A stretch of DNA of 64,000 bases from Cyanobium sp. Aljojuca 7A6 (lineage in GTDB: Bacteria > Cyanobacteriota > Cyanobacteriia > PCC-6307 > Cyanobiaceae). The notes beneath the pieces are model-generated. The model ran no database searches and was not told the origin of the DNA. It saw only the letters and a program-made list of their open reading frames with translations. Below, piece by piece: positions 54,241 through 62,760 of the stretch. The translations under genes were made by a program, and so were the position numbers. Every line of letters begins with the position of its first letter. The first letter of the stretch is position 1. The stretch lies in assembly GCF_024346455.1 (NCBI RefSeq), contig NZ_JAGQCY010000009.1, positions 62,001 through 126,000 on the forward strand, in the 5' to 3' direction.

Positions 54241-54322
54241 GGGCAGCTGCCGGCCTGACCAGGTCTGGGCCAGTAGGGGAGCGGGGTCCCTTAAGTTGCC
54301 GCTGACGGTTCAGCGTTCGGTG

Positions 54323-55363
54323 ATGCCTGCTTTCCCCGCCTGGCCCCAGCTGCTGGAGCAGCTTCTCTGTGGCCAGGACCTTCAGGCCGACCAGGCCGAG
54401 TCCTTGATGCGGGGCTGGCTGGCCGGCGCCATCGATCCGGTGCTGACGGGTGCGCTGCTGGCGGCCCTGCGGGCCAAGGGCACCAGCGGCGAGGAACTGG
54501 CCGCGATGGCCGCCGTCCTCAGGGAGGCCTGCCCCCTGCCGGGACAGCGGCCCCAGCTGGAGCTGATTGACACCTGCGGCACCGGTGGCGCCGGTGCCGA
54601 CAGCTTCAACATCTCCACGGCCGTGGCCTTCACGGCGGCCGCCTGCGGGGCCCATGTGGCCAAGCACGGCAATCGCAGTGCCAGTGGCCGCGTTGGATCG
54701 GCCGACGTGCTCGAAGCCCTGGGATTGCAACTGGGGGCCCCCCTGGCGACGGTGGTGGAGGCTCTGCCGCGCACCGGCGTGACCTTCCTGTTCGCCCCGG
54801 GCTGGCACCCCGCGCTGGTGGGGATGGCCCCCCTGCGCCGCAGCCTCGGCGTGCGCACCGTCTTCAACCTGCTCGGACCGCTCGTCAATCCCCTCACCCC
54901 CGAGGCCCAGGTTCTGGGGGTGGCCCGACCCGACCTGCTCGATCCGGTGGCGGAGGCCCTGCGTCGCCTCGGTCAGCGGCGCGCGATCGTGGTTCATGGC
55001 CATGGCGGCCTGGATGAGGCCACGCTGTCCGGTCCCAGTGAGCTGCGTCTCCTGGAGGACGGCGTGGTGCGCAGCGACTGGCTCGATCCCGCTGAGCTGG
55101 GGCTGGCACCCGCCGATCTGGAGGCCCTCAGGGGCGGGGATGTGGCCGCCAACCGTCTGATCCTGGAGGCGGTCCTGCAGGGACGGGGCACCCAGGCCCA
55201 GGCCGATGTGGTGGCTCTCAACGCTGCCCTGGTGCTCAAGGCGGCGGGGCTGGAGCCCTCGATCGCCGCGGCCCTGGCCCGGGCCCACCAGGCCCTGGCC
55301 GATGGCAGCGCCTGGGCCAGGCTGGCAGCGCTGCGGACCGCCCTGTCGGGGTCTGAAGGATGA
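54323..55363 (+). CDS. trpD: Anthranilate phosphoribosyltransferase
   Basis: Second step of tryptophan synthesis, 346 residues. The PRPP loop is [17 protein letters not shown] (about 77-93), then [20 protein letters not shown] and NLLGPLVNP. The N-terminal helical domain is normal. It overlaps carA by four bases (ATGA), an unusual amino acid/pyrimidine pairing that both draw on PRPP or glutamine metabolism. Confidence 0.95.
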   Translation: MPAFPAWPQLLEQLLCGQDLQADQAESLMRGWLAGAIDPVLTGALLAALRAKGTSGEELAAMAAVLREACPLPGQRPQLELIDTCGTGGAGADSFNISTAVAFTAAACGAHVAKHGNRSASGRVGSADVLEALGLQLGAPLATVVEALPRTGVTFLFAPGWHPALVGMAPLRRSLGVRTVFNLLGPLVNPLTPEAQVLGVARPDLLDPVAEALRRLGQRRAIVVHGHGGLDEATLSGPSELRLLEDGVVRSDWLDPAELGLAPADLEALRGGDVAANRLILEAVLQGRGTQAQADVVALNAALVLKAAGLEPSIAAALARAHQALADGSAWARLAALRTALSGSEG

Positions 55364-56586
55364 TCGGGATCCCTGCCGACGCCACCCTGACCACCCCACA
55401 GGAGGCCCCGTCTGCGCCCAGCAGCGCCACTGACGCGGCTGCGCCCAGCAGCGCCACTGACGACGTTGCGGCTGTGCTCGTGCTGGCTGATGGCACCGTC
55501 CTGCGGGGCCTGGCCTGCGGCGCCCGTGGCAGCGTCTGCGGCGAGGTGGTCTTCAACACCGGCATGACCGGCTACCAGGAGGTGCTCACCGATCCGAGCT
55601 ATTCCGGCCAGCTGATCACCTTCACCTACCCGGAGCTCGGCAACACCGGCGTCAATGGCGAAGATCTCGAGGCGGACCACGCCCATGCCCGCGGCTGCAT
55701 CGTCCGCCAGCTCGCCCCCCGGCCCAGCAACTGGCGTTGCGAGGAGACCCTCGACCATTGGCTGAGTCGCCAGGGGGTGGTTGGCATCCGGGGGGTCGAC
55801 ACCCGCGCCCTGGTGCGCCACCTGCGCGAGGGGGGCGCCATGAATGGCGCCATCGCCAGCGATGGCACCGACCCGGCGGTATTGCTGCGGCAGGTGCTGG
55901 CCACCCCGGCCATGGATGGCCTCAACCTGGCGGCCCGGGTCAGCACCAAGGAGCCCTACACCTGGGGCCACACCTGCGCGGCCCGCTTCGACACCAGGCT
56001 CCAGCCACGTCCCGACCGCCCCTATCGGGTGGTGGCCATCGATTTCGGCATCAAGCGGGCCATCCTCGAACGTCTGGTGGCCCATGGCTGTGAGGTCACC
56101 GTGCTGCCGGCCGACTCCAGCCTGGACCAGGTGCTGGCGCTGCAGCCGGAGGGGGTGTTCCTCTCCAACGGCCCCGGCGATCCGGCGGCGGTGGGTGAAG
56201 GGATTGCCCTGGCACGCGACCTGCTGCAGCAACCGCAGCTGCCGGTCTTCGGCATCTGCCTCGGCCACCAGATCCTCGGACTGGCCCTGGGTGGCCGCAG
56301 CTTCAAGCTCGGCTACGGCCACCGGGGCCTCAACCACCCCTGCGGCTCCCCGGGATCGGTGGAGATCACGAGCCAGAACCACGGTTTCGCCCTTGAAGCG
56401 GCCTCCCTTCCGGCCGAGCGAGTGCGGATCACCCACCACAACCTCAACGACCACACGGTGGCCGCCCTGGCCCTGCGCAGCCAGCCGGTGTTCGGCATCC
56501 AATACCACCCGGAGGCCAGCCCCGGACCCCACGATGCCGACCACCACTTCGCCCGGTTCACGGCGCTGATGGCGGAACGCCGTTGA
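55360..56586 (+). CDS. carA: Carbamoyl-phosphate synthase small subunit
   Basis: Glutaminase subunit supplying ammonia to CarB for arginine and pyrimidine synthesis, 408 residues. The class I amidotransferase domain has the nucleophile Cys in [11 protein letters not shown] and the His/Glu of the triad in [10 protein letters not shown]; the N-terminal half contains [17 protein letters not shown]. The first 35 residues are an extra low-complexity leader containing a tandem APSSATD repeat. carB is not in this window. Confidence 0.95.
   Translation: MIGIPADATLTTPQEAPSAPSSATDAAAPSSATDDVAAVLVLADGTVLRGLACGARGSVCGEVVFNTGMTGYQEVLTDPSYSGQLITFTYPELGNTGVNGEDLEADHAHARGCIVRQLAPRPSNWRCEETLDHWLSRQGVVGIRGVDTRALVRHLREGGAMNGAIASDGTDPAVLLRQVLATPAMDGLNLAARVSTKEPYTWGHTCAARFDTRLQPRPDRPYRVVAIDFGIKRAILERLVAHGCEVTVLPADSSLDQVLALQPEGVFLSNGPGDPAAVGEGIALARDLLQQPQLPVFGICLGHQILGLALGGRSFKLGYGHRGLNHPCGSPGSVEITSQNHGFALEAASLPAERVRITHHNLNDHTVAALALRSQPVFGIQYHPEASPGPHDADHHFARFTALMAERR
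55413..55462 (+). repeat. In-frame 27-bp tandem repeat in the carA leader
   Basis: Two copies of a 27-bp unit; 23 consecutive bases are identical (55413-55435 and 55440-55462). They encode APSSATD-type nonapeptides in the non-conserved N terminus, so the repeat probably arose by slippage and does not touch the catalytic domain. Confidence 0.7.
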
Positions 56587-56655
56587 ATCGGCACGTTTCG
56601 TTGCGGTTCCCTGAATCGGGATAGGGGTCTCTACAGTTCGGCGCGTTCAACACCT

Positions 56656-57039
56656 TTGAGGACTGGGGCCATCACCGACCTGCAGCGACTGACCGTCTCC
56701 CTGAGAGGGGGCAGCGAACGGCGGGAAGAGTGCCTGCTGTTCAGTTTCACCGGGCAACTGGACGCCTATTCCGACAAGCAGTTCACCGAGTTCATCAGCG
56801 ATCGGCACAAAGGGGACAACCTCCCAGTCGTCATTGACCTCAGCCGCATCGATTTCATCGACTCCTCCGGACTCGGCGCCCTGGTCCAGCTGGCCAAGCT
56901 GTTCAACGAGAGCTCCCGTCAGTTCCTCGTGGTCGGCAACGCCCGCGTCGTCCAGACCGTCAAGTTGGTGCGGCTGGAGGCCTTCCTGCACCTGCAACCC
57001 GATCTGGAGTCCGCCCTTGGCAGCCTCGCCCCCGCCTGA
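56656..57039 (+). CDS. STAS-domain anti-sigma factor antagonist-like protein
   Basis: 127 residues, single STAS domain. FTGQLDAYSDKQFTEF, then PVVIDLSRIDFIDSSGLGALVQL with the phosphorylatable Ser of the DSSG motif near residue 70, and VVGNARVVQTVKLVRLE. In SpoIIAA-type proteins this Ser is controlled by a kinase that also binds a sigma factor. No kinase or anti-sigma gene is adjacent. No ATG exists; the TTG at 56656 is the likely start. Confidence 0.8.
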   Translation: MRTGAITDLQRLTVSLRGGSERREECLLFSFTGQLDAYSDKQFTEFISDRHKGDNLPVVIDLSRIDFIDSSGLGALVQLAKLFNESSRQFLVVGNARVVQTVKLVRLEAFLHLQPDLESALGSLAPA

Positions 57040-57463
57040 GGGGCCCGGCCACTGGCTGGCTTCCGTTTCCACCCAGGCCCCAGCCACGCCCCTGGCCACC
57101 GCCCAGCTGGCCTGGTTGGGGGATGCGGTCTGGGAACTGCACCAGCGCCTGCGCCACTGCCGGCAACCGGCGCGAGCTGCCGACCTGCACCTGGCCGTGG
57201 TGGCCGAGGTGCAGGCGGAAGCCCAGGCCGAAGCCCTGCGGCGTCTGGATCCCCTGCTGAGTGAGGCGGAGCGCCGCCTCGTCCTGCGTGGCCGCAACCA
57301 GGCGGGACGGGGTCCCCGCCGCAGCACCCCCCGGGCTTACGGGCAGGCCACGGGATTTGAGACGATGCTGGGATGGCTTTTTCTGCAGGACCCCAGACGG
57401 CTGGCTGAGCTGCTGGACCATCTCGAGAAGACCGAACCCTGTCCCCCCTCCGCCAGCCCATGA
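57017..57463 (+). CDS. mrnC: Mini-ribonuclease III
   Basis: 148-residue RNase III catalytic domain without a dsRNA-binding domain; it matures 23S rRNA. AQLAWLGDAVWELHQRLRH holds the first acidic site, then LSEAERRLVLRGRNQAGRGPRR, and YGQATGFETMLGWLFLQDPRRL holds the second acidic cluster. The TTG at 57017 was chosen and would overlap the STAS gene by 23 bases; a later start is possible. It overlaps rlmB by four bases, and both act on 23S rRNA. Confidence 0.85.
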   Translation: MAASPPPEGPGHWLASVSTQAPATPLATAQLAWLGDAVWELHQRLRHCRQPARAADLHLAVVAEVQAEAQAEALRRLDPLLSEAERRLVLRGRNQAGRGPRRSTPRAYGQATGFETMLGWLFLQDPRRLAELLDHLEKTEPCPPSASP

Positions 57464-59145
57464 GTCCCTCCCCTGACCGTCGCGGTGATCGCCGCCCCGA
57501 CCGGCGTCCTGATCGCCGCCCTGATTCCGGTGCCGACCGGACCCCTCGTCGCCTCGGCTCCGCCCGACCCCGGCGCCCTGGAGAGGCCTATGGCCGTGAC
57601 AAGCCTCCCTTTGATCGGGAACGGGGCGGCGAGCGCGGTGGCGAGCGGCCGGGTGGCCCAGACCGTGCGGCCAGCAACCCCTACGGCCGGCGCCCCTACG
57701 AAGGCCGTCCCGGCGCTGATCGCCCCGACGATTCCCGCGGCGGCGCCGGTCGTCCGACCCGCGAACGGCGCGGAGGTGATCGCATCATTCCCGCCCGCCC
57801 CTCCTTCGGCCGCCCCGTCCCAGGCCGCGGTGGGGCCGGACGACCGAGTTCCGGCCGTCCCATCCCATCGCGGTCGGCTCCGGCCCGCCGCGGACCAGCC
57901 CTGTTCCGGGACGCCGACCGCGCCCCACGAACCTTCCAGGGACGCAGCGGCCCGGAGCGGCCGGAGTCCGACGGCTCCGATGTCGATTTCCGTGGCGCCG
58001 CCGACGCGTTTGCCGCCGCCGCCCCCAGCGACCTGATCTGGGGCCGCCACACGACCCAGGCCACCCTGGAGAGCGGCCGGCCGATCCACCGGGTGTGGTG
58101 CACGCCCGAGATGCGTTTCAACCCGCGTTTCCTGCAGCTGCTGCGGGAGGCGAAGTCCTCCGGCGTGCTGGTGGAGGAGGTGACCTGGGCGCGCCTGGGC
58201 CAGCTCACCGGTGGCGCTGTGCACCAGGGCATCGTGCTGCAGCCCGCCGCCGCCGAGACCCTCGACCTGACCAGCCTGATCGAAGGCTGCCGCTCGATCG
58301 GCGAGGCTCCCCTGCTGATCGCTGTCGATGGCCTCACCGATCCCCAGAACCTCGGGGCCATCGTCCGCAGCGCCGAGGCCCTCGGTGCCCACGGCATGGT
58401 GCTGCCCCAACGCCGCAACGCCGGCCTTACCGGCTCGGTGGCCAAGGTGGCCGCCGGGGCCCTGGAGCATTTGCCAGTGGCGCGGGTGGTCAACCTCAAC
58501 CGTTCCCTCGACACCCTCAAGCAGGAGGGTTATCGGGTGGTGGGTCTGGCGGAGGAGGGCACGGTCAGCCTGGAGGAGGTGGACCTGGAGGGCCCCCTGG
58601 TGGTGGTCACCGGTTCGGAAGGGGATGGCCTGTCGCTGCTGACGCGCCGTTCCTGCGACCAGCTGGTGCGCATCCCCCTGCGGGGCGCCACCCCGAGCCT
58701 GAACGCTTCGGTGGCCACGGCGCTGCTGCTCTACGAAGTGGCCCGGCGCGGCTGGATGCGGGGCCTGACGGGCTCCGCCCCCGCCCCCAGGATCGTGCGC
58801 CCCTCCATGCCGGCACCGCCTGATCCCGAGCTGCCGAGCGAGCCAGAGCTGCCAACCCAGGATGGGCTCGAAGCCACCACACCGGAGGTCGCGACTCCAG
58901 AGCCATCCAGCGACGATCAGCCGTTTGAGTCCGAGGATCTTCAGCCGGTGGAGTCTGAAGCCGCCACCCTCGAAGCGGCCGCCATCGAAGCCGCCGCGAT
59001 GGAAGCCCCTAACGAGCCACCCGCCTGGCAGCACCAGGAATCGCCTGGCGCAAGGGAGCCGGAACCCCCCATGGACAGCGCAATGGAGACGCTGCCCTAC
59101 CTGCCCGCGAAGGCCCCAGGCTTCGCGGGCGACATCCGCCTCTGA
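57460..59145 (+). CDS. rlmB: TrmH/RlmB-family rRNA 2'-O-methyltransferase with long disordered tails
   Basis: 561 residues. The N-terminal 190 residues are Arg/Gly/Pro/Asp-rich (RPDRRPDRRPD and GGERGGERPGG) and probably disordered. The SpoU core runs about 191-445: substrate-binding domain from WGRHTTQATLESGRPIHRVW, then DGLTDPQNLGAIVRSAEALGA (motif I), VVTGSEGDGLSLLTRRSCD (motif II) and RIPLRGATPSLNASVATALL (motif III). This trefoil-knot enzyme methylates a ribose in 23S rRNA (G2251 in E. coli). A C-terminal acidic tail of about 100 residues follows. Confidence 0.9.
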   Translation: MSPSPDRRGDRRPDRRPDRRPDSGADRTPRRLGSARPRRPGEAYGRDKPPFDRERGGERGGERPGGPDRAASNPYGRRPYEGRPGADRPDDSRGGAGRPTRERRGGDRIIPARPSFGRPVPGRGGAGRPSSGRPIPSRSAPARRGPALFRDADRAPRTFQGRSGPERPESDGSDVDFRGAADAFAAAAPSDLIWGRHTTQATLESGRPIHRVWCTPEMRFNPRFLQLLREAKSSGVLVEEVTWARLGQLTGGAVHQGIVLQPAAAETLDLTSLIEGCRSIGEAPLLIAVDGLTDPQNLGAIVRSAEALGAHGMVLPQRRNAGLTGSVAKVAAGALEHLPVARVVNLNRSLDTLKQEGYRVVGLAEEGTVSLEEVDLEGPLVVVTGSEGDGLSLLTRRSCDQLVRIPLRGATPSLNASVATALLLYEVARRGWMRGLTGSAPAPRIVRPSMPAPPDPELPSEPELPTQDGLEATTPEVATPEPSSDDQPFESEDLQPVESEAATLEAAAIEAAAMEAPNEPPAWQHQESPGAREPEPPMDSAMETLPYLPAKAPGFAGDIRL

Positions 59146-59152
59146 TTCCGCC

Positions 59153-59177
59153 GGGGGGCTGGCCCCAGCCGCCCCCC
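59153..59177 (+). promoter_or_regulatory. GC-rich hairpin after rlmB
   Basis: Inner stem GGCTGG-CC-CCAGCC extended by GGGG/CCCC across a single bulged G. It begins 7 bases after the rlmB stop and has no T-run. It is probably a 3'-end or processing structure between rlmB and the DUF1816 gene. Confidence 0.4.
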
Positions 59178-59205
59178 AGAATGGCCACAACGCCACCCCT
59201 TCTCC

Positions 59206-59457
59206 ATGAATCCACTGCTCTGGCCCACGCGCGGCATCGCCAATGGGTTGGGCCTGGCCTGGTGGGCGCGGGTGGAGACCCGCTCCCCCGACGCGGTGTA
59301 CTGGTTCGGCCCCTTTGTGCGCCGGCAGACGCTGGAGCGGGCGCTGCCCGCCTTCCTCGATGATCTGCGGGCGGAGTCACCGGCCTCCCTGGAGCACCAG
59401 TGCCTGCGCACCGGCCGCAGCGAGCCGTTCACCGAATCCCCCGATCTGGCCGACTGA
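59206..59457 (+). CDS. DUF1816 family protein
   Basis: 83-residue protein of a cyanobacterial family. AWWARVETRSPDAVYWFGPFVRRQTLERALPAFLDDL is the diagnostic core, comparable to the ...YYFGPF... motif in phycobilisome-related small proteins. No chromophore or linker role is proven. It lies between rlmB and gatA. Confidence 0.8.
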   Translation: MNPLLWPTRGIANGLGLAWWARVETRSPDAVYWFGPFVRRQTLERALPAFLDDLRAESPASLEHQCLRTGRSEPFTESPDLAD

Positions 59458-59502
59458 ATTCTGGCCGACTGATAGCGTCCATCGCAGCTGGCTAGCGGTT
59501 GG

Positions 59503-60975
59503 ATGGGCATCGCCGAATGGCGGGAGCAGCTTCGGCGGGGCGAGGTGTCGGCCCGGGAGCTCACGGATCGCCACCTGGCGCGCATCGCGGCGGTGGACCC
59601 CACCGTGCATGCCTTCCTGGAGGTGACCAGCGAACGGGCCAGGGCCGATGCCGACCGCATCGATGCGGCCCGGGCGGCGGGTGAGCCCCTGCCCCCCCTG
59701 GCCGGCATCCCCCTGGCCATCAAGGACAACCTCTGCACCAAGGGCATCCGCACGACCTGCTCCAGCCGCATGCTGGAGAACTTCGTCCCCCCCTACGAAT
59801 CCACGGTGACCGAGCGCCTCTGGCAGGCCGGTGCCGTTCTGTTGGGCAAGACCAATCTCGACGAGTTCGCCATGGGCAGCTCCACCGAGACCTCGGCGTT
59901 CGGTGCCAGCCGCAACCCCTGGAACCCGGATCGGGTGCCCGGGGGCAGTTCCGGCGGCAGTGCCGCGGCCGTGGCCGCCGGTGAGTGCATCGGCGCCCTG
60001 GGCTCCGACACCGGCGGCTCGATCCGCCAGCCCGCCAGCTTCTGCGGCGTGGTGGGTCTCAAGCCCACCTACGGCCGGGTGAGCCGCTGGGGACTGGTGG
60101 CCTTCGCCTCCTCCCTCGACCAGGTGGGCCCGTTCAGCAGCAGCGTGGCCGATGCCGCCGAGCTGCTGCAGGCGATCGCCGGCGAAGATCCCCGCGATGC
60201 CACCTGCCTGAAGGCACCGGTGCCCGATTATGGCGCCGAGCTGGAGAAGCCGATCGCCGGCCTGCGGGTGGGGCTGATCCGCGAGTGCTTCGACCAGGAG
60301 GGTCTGGATCCGGAGGTGAAGGCCTCGGTGCTGGCGGCCGCCGCCCAGCTGGAGGCCCTGGGCTGTGAGCTGGTGGACGTCAGCTGTCCCCGCTTCAACG
60401 ACGGCATCGCCACGTACTACGTGATTGCCCCGTCGGAGGCCTCCGCCAACCTGGCCCGCTACGACGGCGTCAAGTACGGCTACCGGGCGCCGGCCACCGA
60501 AGCCGGCAGCGATGGCCTGGCCGCGATGACCGCCCGCAGCCGGGCCAGCGGCTTCGGCGAGGAGGTGCAGCGGCGCATCCTGATCGGCACCTATGCCCTC
60601 TCCGCCGGCTATGTGGACGCCTACTACCGGAAAGCCCAGCAGGTGCGCACCCTGATCCGCCGCGATTTCGACCGCGCCTTCGAATCCGTGGATGTGCTGC
60701 TGACCCCCACCTCGCCCACCACCGCCTTCCCCAGCGGCGCCCACGCCGGTGACCCCCTGGCCATGTACCTGGCCGACCTGCTCACCATCCCCGCCAACCT
60801 GGCCGGCCTGCCTGCCATCAGCGTTCCCTGCGGCTTCGACGCCCAGGGCCTGCCGATCGGCCTGCAGCTGATCACCGGCGTGCTGGAGGAGCCCAAGCTG
60901 CTGCGGGTCGCCCATCAGTACGAGCAGGCGGCCCGGGTGATGGACGCCCGGCCCGCGGCGGCGCTGGTGACCTAA
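59503..60975 (+). CDS. gatA: Asp-tRNA(Asn)/Glu-tRNA(Gln) amidotransferase subunit A
   Basis: Amidase of the GatCAB complex that converts mischarged Glu-tRNA(Gln) (and Asp-tRNA(Asn)), 490 residues. The Ser-cisSer-Lys triad is seen as Lys in LAIKDNLC (near 71), cis-Ser in [13 protein letters not shown] and Ser in [14 protein letters not shown]. Complete. gatB and gatC are not in the window, as is usual in cyanobacteria. Confidence 0.95.
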   Translation: MGIAEWREQLRRGEVSARELTDRHLARIAAVDPTVHAFLEVTSERARADADRIDAARAAGEPLPPLAGIPLAIKDNLCTKGIRTTCSSRMLENFVPPYESTVTERLWQAGAVLLGKTNLDEFAMGSSTETSAFGASRNPWNPDRVPGGSSGGSAAAVAAGECIGALGSDTGGSIRQPASFCGVVGLKPTYGRVSRWGLVAFASSLDQVGPFSSSVADAAELLQAIAGEDPRDATCLKAPVPDYGAELEKPIAGLRVGLIRECFDQEGLDPEVKASVLAAAAQLEALGCELVDVSCPRFNDGIATYYVIAPSEASANLARYDGVKYGYRAPATEAGSDGLAAMTARSRASGFGEEVQRRILIGTYALSAGYVDAYYRKAQQVRTLIRRDFDRAFESVDVLLTPTSPTTAFPSGAHAGDPLAMYLADLLTIPANLAGLPAISVPCGFDAQGLPIGLQLITGVLEEPKLLRVAHQYEQAARVMDARPAAALVT

Positions 60976-61051
60976 GCAGGAACCCCCTTTTGCCGGAGGG
61001 GAGGGGCCAGCCCGCTCAACCTAGGGTTGTCCCGATCGGGCACGGCCGACC

Positions 61052-61450
61052 ATGAACGGGGACGAAGCGACCATTCGCGACGTGCTGGAGCAGTGGGCCG
61101 AGGCCACCCGGGATGGACGGGAGGAGGAGATCCTCGCCAACCATCTCGATGAGCTGGTGCTGTTTGATGTGTTGTCGCCGCTGCAGTACACCTCAGCGGC
61201 GCAATACCGGGACAGCTGGCAGTCCTGGCAGCCGGACACCCGGGGCCCCGTGCAGTTCGCGCTGCAGGATCTCGCTGTCCAGGCGGGAGCCGATGTGGGC
61301 TACGCCTTTGGCTTGCTTCAGTGCGGAGGGACGCTCCCGGACGGTCAGACGTTTGGCGAGACCGTGCGCATCACCTTCTGCCTTTGCAAGCGGAGTGGCC
61401 AATGGAAGGTCGCCCACCAGCACGTCTCCAGACCCGTCGAACGGAATTGA
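61052..61450 (+). CDS. NTF2-like/SnoaL-like protein
   Basis: 132-residue single-domain protein with the cone-shaped NTF2 fold pattern: helical start EATIRDVLEQWAEATRDG, VLFDVLSPLQYTSAAQYRDSW, then beta strands to WKVAHQHVSRP. Such proteins are often small-molecule binders or isomerases; function here is unknown. Its stop overlaps an ATG of the next frame (TGATG at 61450). Confidence 0.72.
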   Translation: MNGDEATIRDVLEQWAEATRDGREEEILANHLDELVLFDVLSPLQYTSAAQYRDSWQSWQPDTRGPVQFALQDLAVQAGADVGYAFGLLQCGGTLPDGQTFGETVRITFCLCKRSGQWKVAHQHVSRPVERN

Positions 61451-61479
61451 TGCAGCCTTCATTCGCCATGGAGCCAAGG

Positions 61480-61902
61480 ATGAAGCGAGGCCTGGCCGTC
61501 CTGCTGCTGTTGATCGTCGCGGTCCCTGCCGCCTGGGCGGATCAGGGCCATGTCCGCTGTCTGAGGTCCATTGGCCTCAAAACTCCCCTTAAACTTCAGC
61601 TCAGTATTTTGTCTGACAGCAATGACAGGGGCTACGTTCTTTACCAGGGTGGCAGTGGGCGCATTCCCCTGAAGTTGTTGAAGGTGACTGAATTGAGAAG
61701 GGTGTACGGAGGAAGACCATCAGAGTTTGAAACCCAGTGGATTGAAATGTCCCCCAATGGATCGGGAGGACGCTATGTCTATGTCAATCAAGGTGCCATC
61801 ATCGATGACTTTCGATACATCCGCAAGGATGGAAGGGTCTTCAAGTTCGAGGATGACCTTGATGCCTTCACTGACGATGGATGCACATGGGCCGCCCCCT
61901 AG
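61480..61902 (+). CDS. Secreted hypothetical protein of atypical base composition
   Basis: 140 residues. A clear signal peptide (MKRGLAVLLLLIVAVPAAWAD) has cleavage after AWA. The mature part is beta-like and charged (SNDRGYVLYQGGSGRIPLKL, RYVYVNQGAIIDDFRYIRKD). Two Cys (VRCLRS and DDGCTW) may pair. GC is visibly far lower (near half) than in neighbours, and AGA/AGG/GAA codons are common, suggesting recent acquisition or fast divergence. ATG 61480 was chosen for the signal peptide; ATG 61450 and 61468 are also in frame. Confidence 0.62.
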   Translation: MKRGLAVLLLLIVAVPAAWADQGHVRCLRSIGLKTPLKLQLSILSDSNDRGYVLYQGGSGRIPLKLLKVTELRRVYGGRPSEFETQWIEMSPNGSGGRYVYVNQGAIIDDFRYIRKDGRVFKFEDDLDAFTDDGCTWAAP

Positions 61903-62023
61903 GGCGGAGTCCCCGAGCCCGCGATCATTGGCCCCGATCCCCGCCAGGCCGTTGCATCCCATCGGCCACGGATCTGCCGCATCGATCGACCAACGGTGTC
62001 CTGCGGCCTGACTAGAGAGACAT

Positions 62024-62521
62024 ATGGATCATCCCAACCTCTCGAATCGTCAGAACAGGACCTGGCTGGCCGTGCTGTCAGCGGTGGTGTTGATGGTGGC
62101 CGGTTTCGCCATCCTCAACAACCAGCATCAGCAACGGCTTCAAGCCGAGGCCCAGGTTCAGACCGCCCAGGATCAGGCCAACCGGGAATCGATGCAACGG
62201 ATGCAGGGCGAACTGGCCCTCAACAATGAATTGGAGTCCGCCTCGCAGCGGGAGGCCGCTCTCCAGCTGCAGCTCAAGGAGATGGACGCGGGGGCAAGCC
62301 GCCTTGAGGCGGCCGACGGCGTGCAGCAGGCCAGGCGCCAGCAGGCGGAACGGGAGCTTCAGGAGCTGCGCACCCAGCGCGCCAAGCTGGAGAAGCAGGT
62401 TGACTGCGAACGCATTCAGTTGACGGTGAACCAGCTCAGCGCCAAGGGCGACACCGATCAGGCCACCAAGCTCCAGAGTCTGTGGGCCGCACCTTGCCCC
62501 AACCTCCAGGCGGCCAAGTAA
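62024..62521 (+). CDS. Membrane-anchored coiled-coil hypothetical protein
   Basis: 165 residues. One N-terminal membrane helix (about 13-31, TWLAVLSAVVLMVAGFAIL) precedes a long Gln/Glu/Ala-rich coiled coil (about 34-125) with heptad-like Leu spacing (QVQTAQDQANRESMQRMQGE, LQLQLKEMDAGASRLE, AERELQELRTQRAKLEKQ). A short C-terminal domain has two Cys (DCERIQL and APCPNL). No family recognised. Confidence 0.65.
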   Translation: MDHPNLSNRQNRTWLAVLSAVVLMVAGFAILNNQHQQRLQAEAQVQTAQDQANRESMQRMQGELALNNELESASQREAALQLQLKEMDAGASRLEAADGVQQARRQQAERELQELRTQRAKLEKQVDCERIQLTVNQLSAKGDTDQATKLQSLWAAPCPNLQAAK

Positions 62522-62553
62522 GGAGGTGATCATCTAACCATGCAGAATGGTTA
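62518..62553 (+). promoter_or_regulatory. Extended Shine-Dalgarno-like sequence followed by a hairpin
   Basis: AAGGAGGTGATC begins at the stop of the coiled-coil gene and matches the complement of the 16S rRNA 3' end over twelve bases. It is followed by a perfect 7-bp hairpin TAACCAT-GCAGA-ATGGTTA (62535-62553). A 73-codon frame starts inside the hairpin at 62540 but is not convincing. The remaining gap to 62760 shows no gene. Confidence 0.35.
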
Positions 62554-62760
62554 TCAGGAAGTCAATGGGCCGAGGCTCAACCGACTGCAGTGTGCCGGCG
62601 TGGCGGGTCGTTGGCGAGGCCGATCCTCAGCGCCGGTGTCAGCCCCCCATAATGACCGGCGCAGGCTGGTGATCCTTGGGATGCAGATGGCTCGGTGGAT
62701 TCACGGCGGGACGTTTGCACCGTCGATCCGGTTGATCGATTCGGGTGGGCTGACGGCCTG

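Noticed and set aside
54215-54322. Possible trp leader peptide before trpD
   Set aside because: The in-frame reading has a single Trp and begins inside the terminator stem; it lacks the tandem Trp codons of a classical attenuator.
26063-60179. HIP1 octamers (GCGATCGC) at 26063, 28506, 37930, 39012 and 60172
   Set aside because: Only about five were noticed. At this GC content a few are expected by chance, so the window shows no clear HIP1 enrichment, in line with alpha-cyanobacteria.
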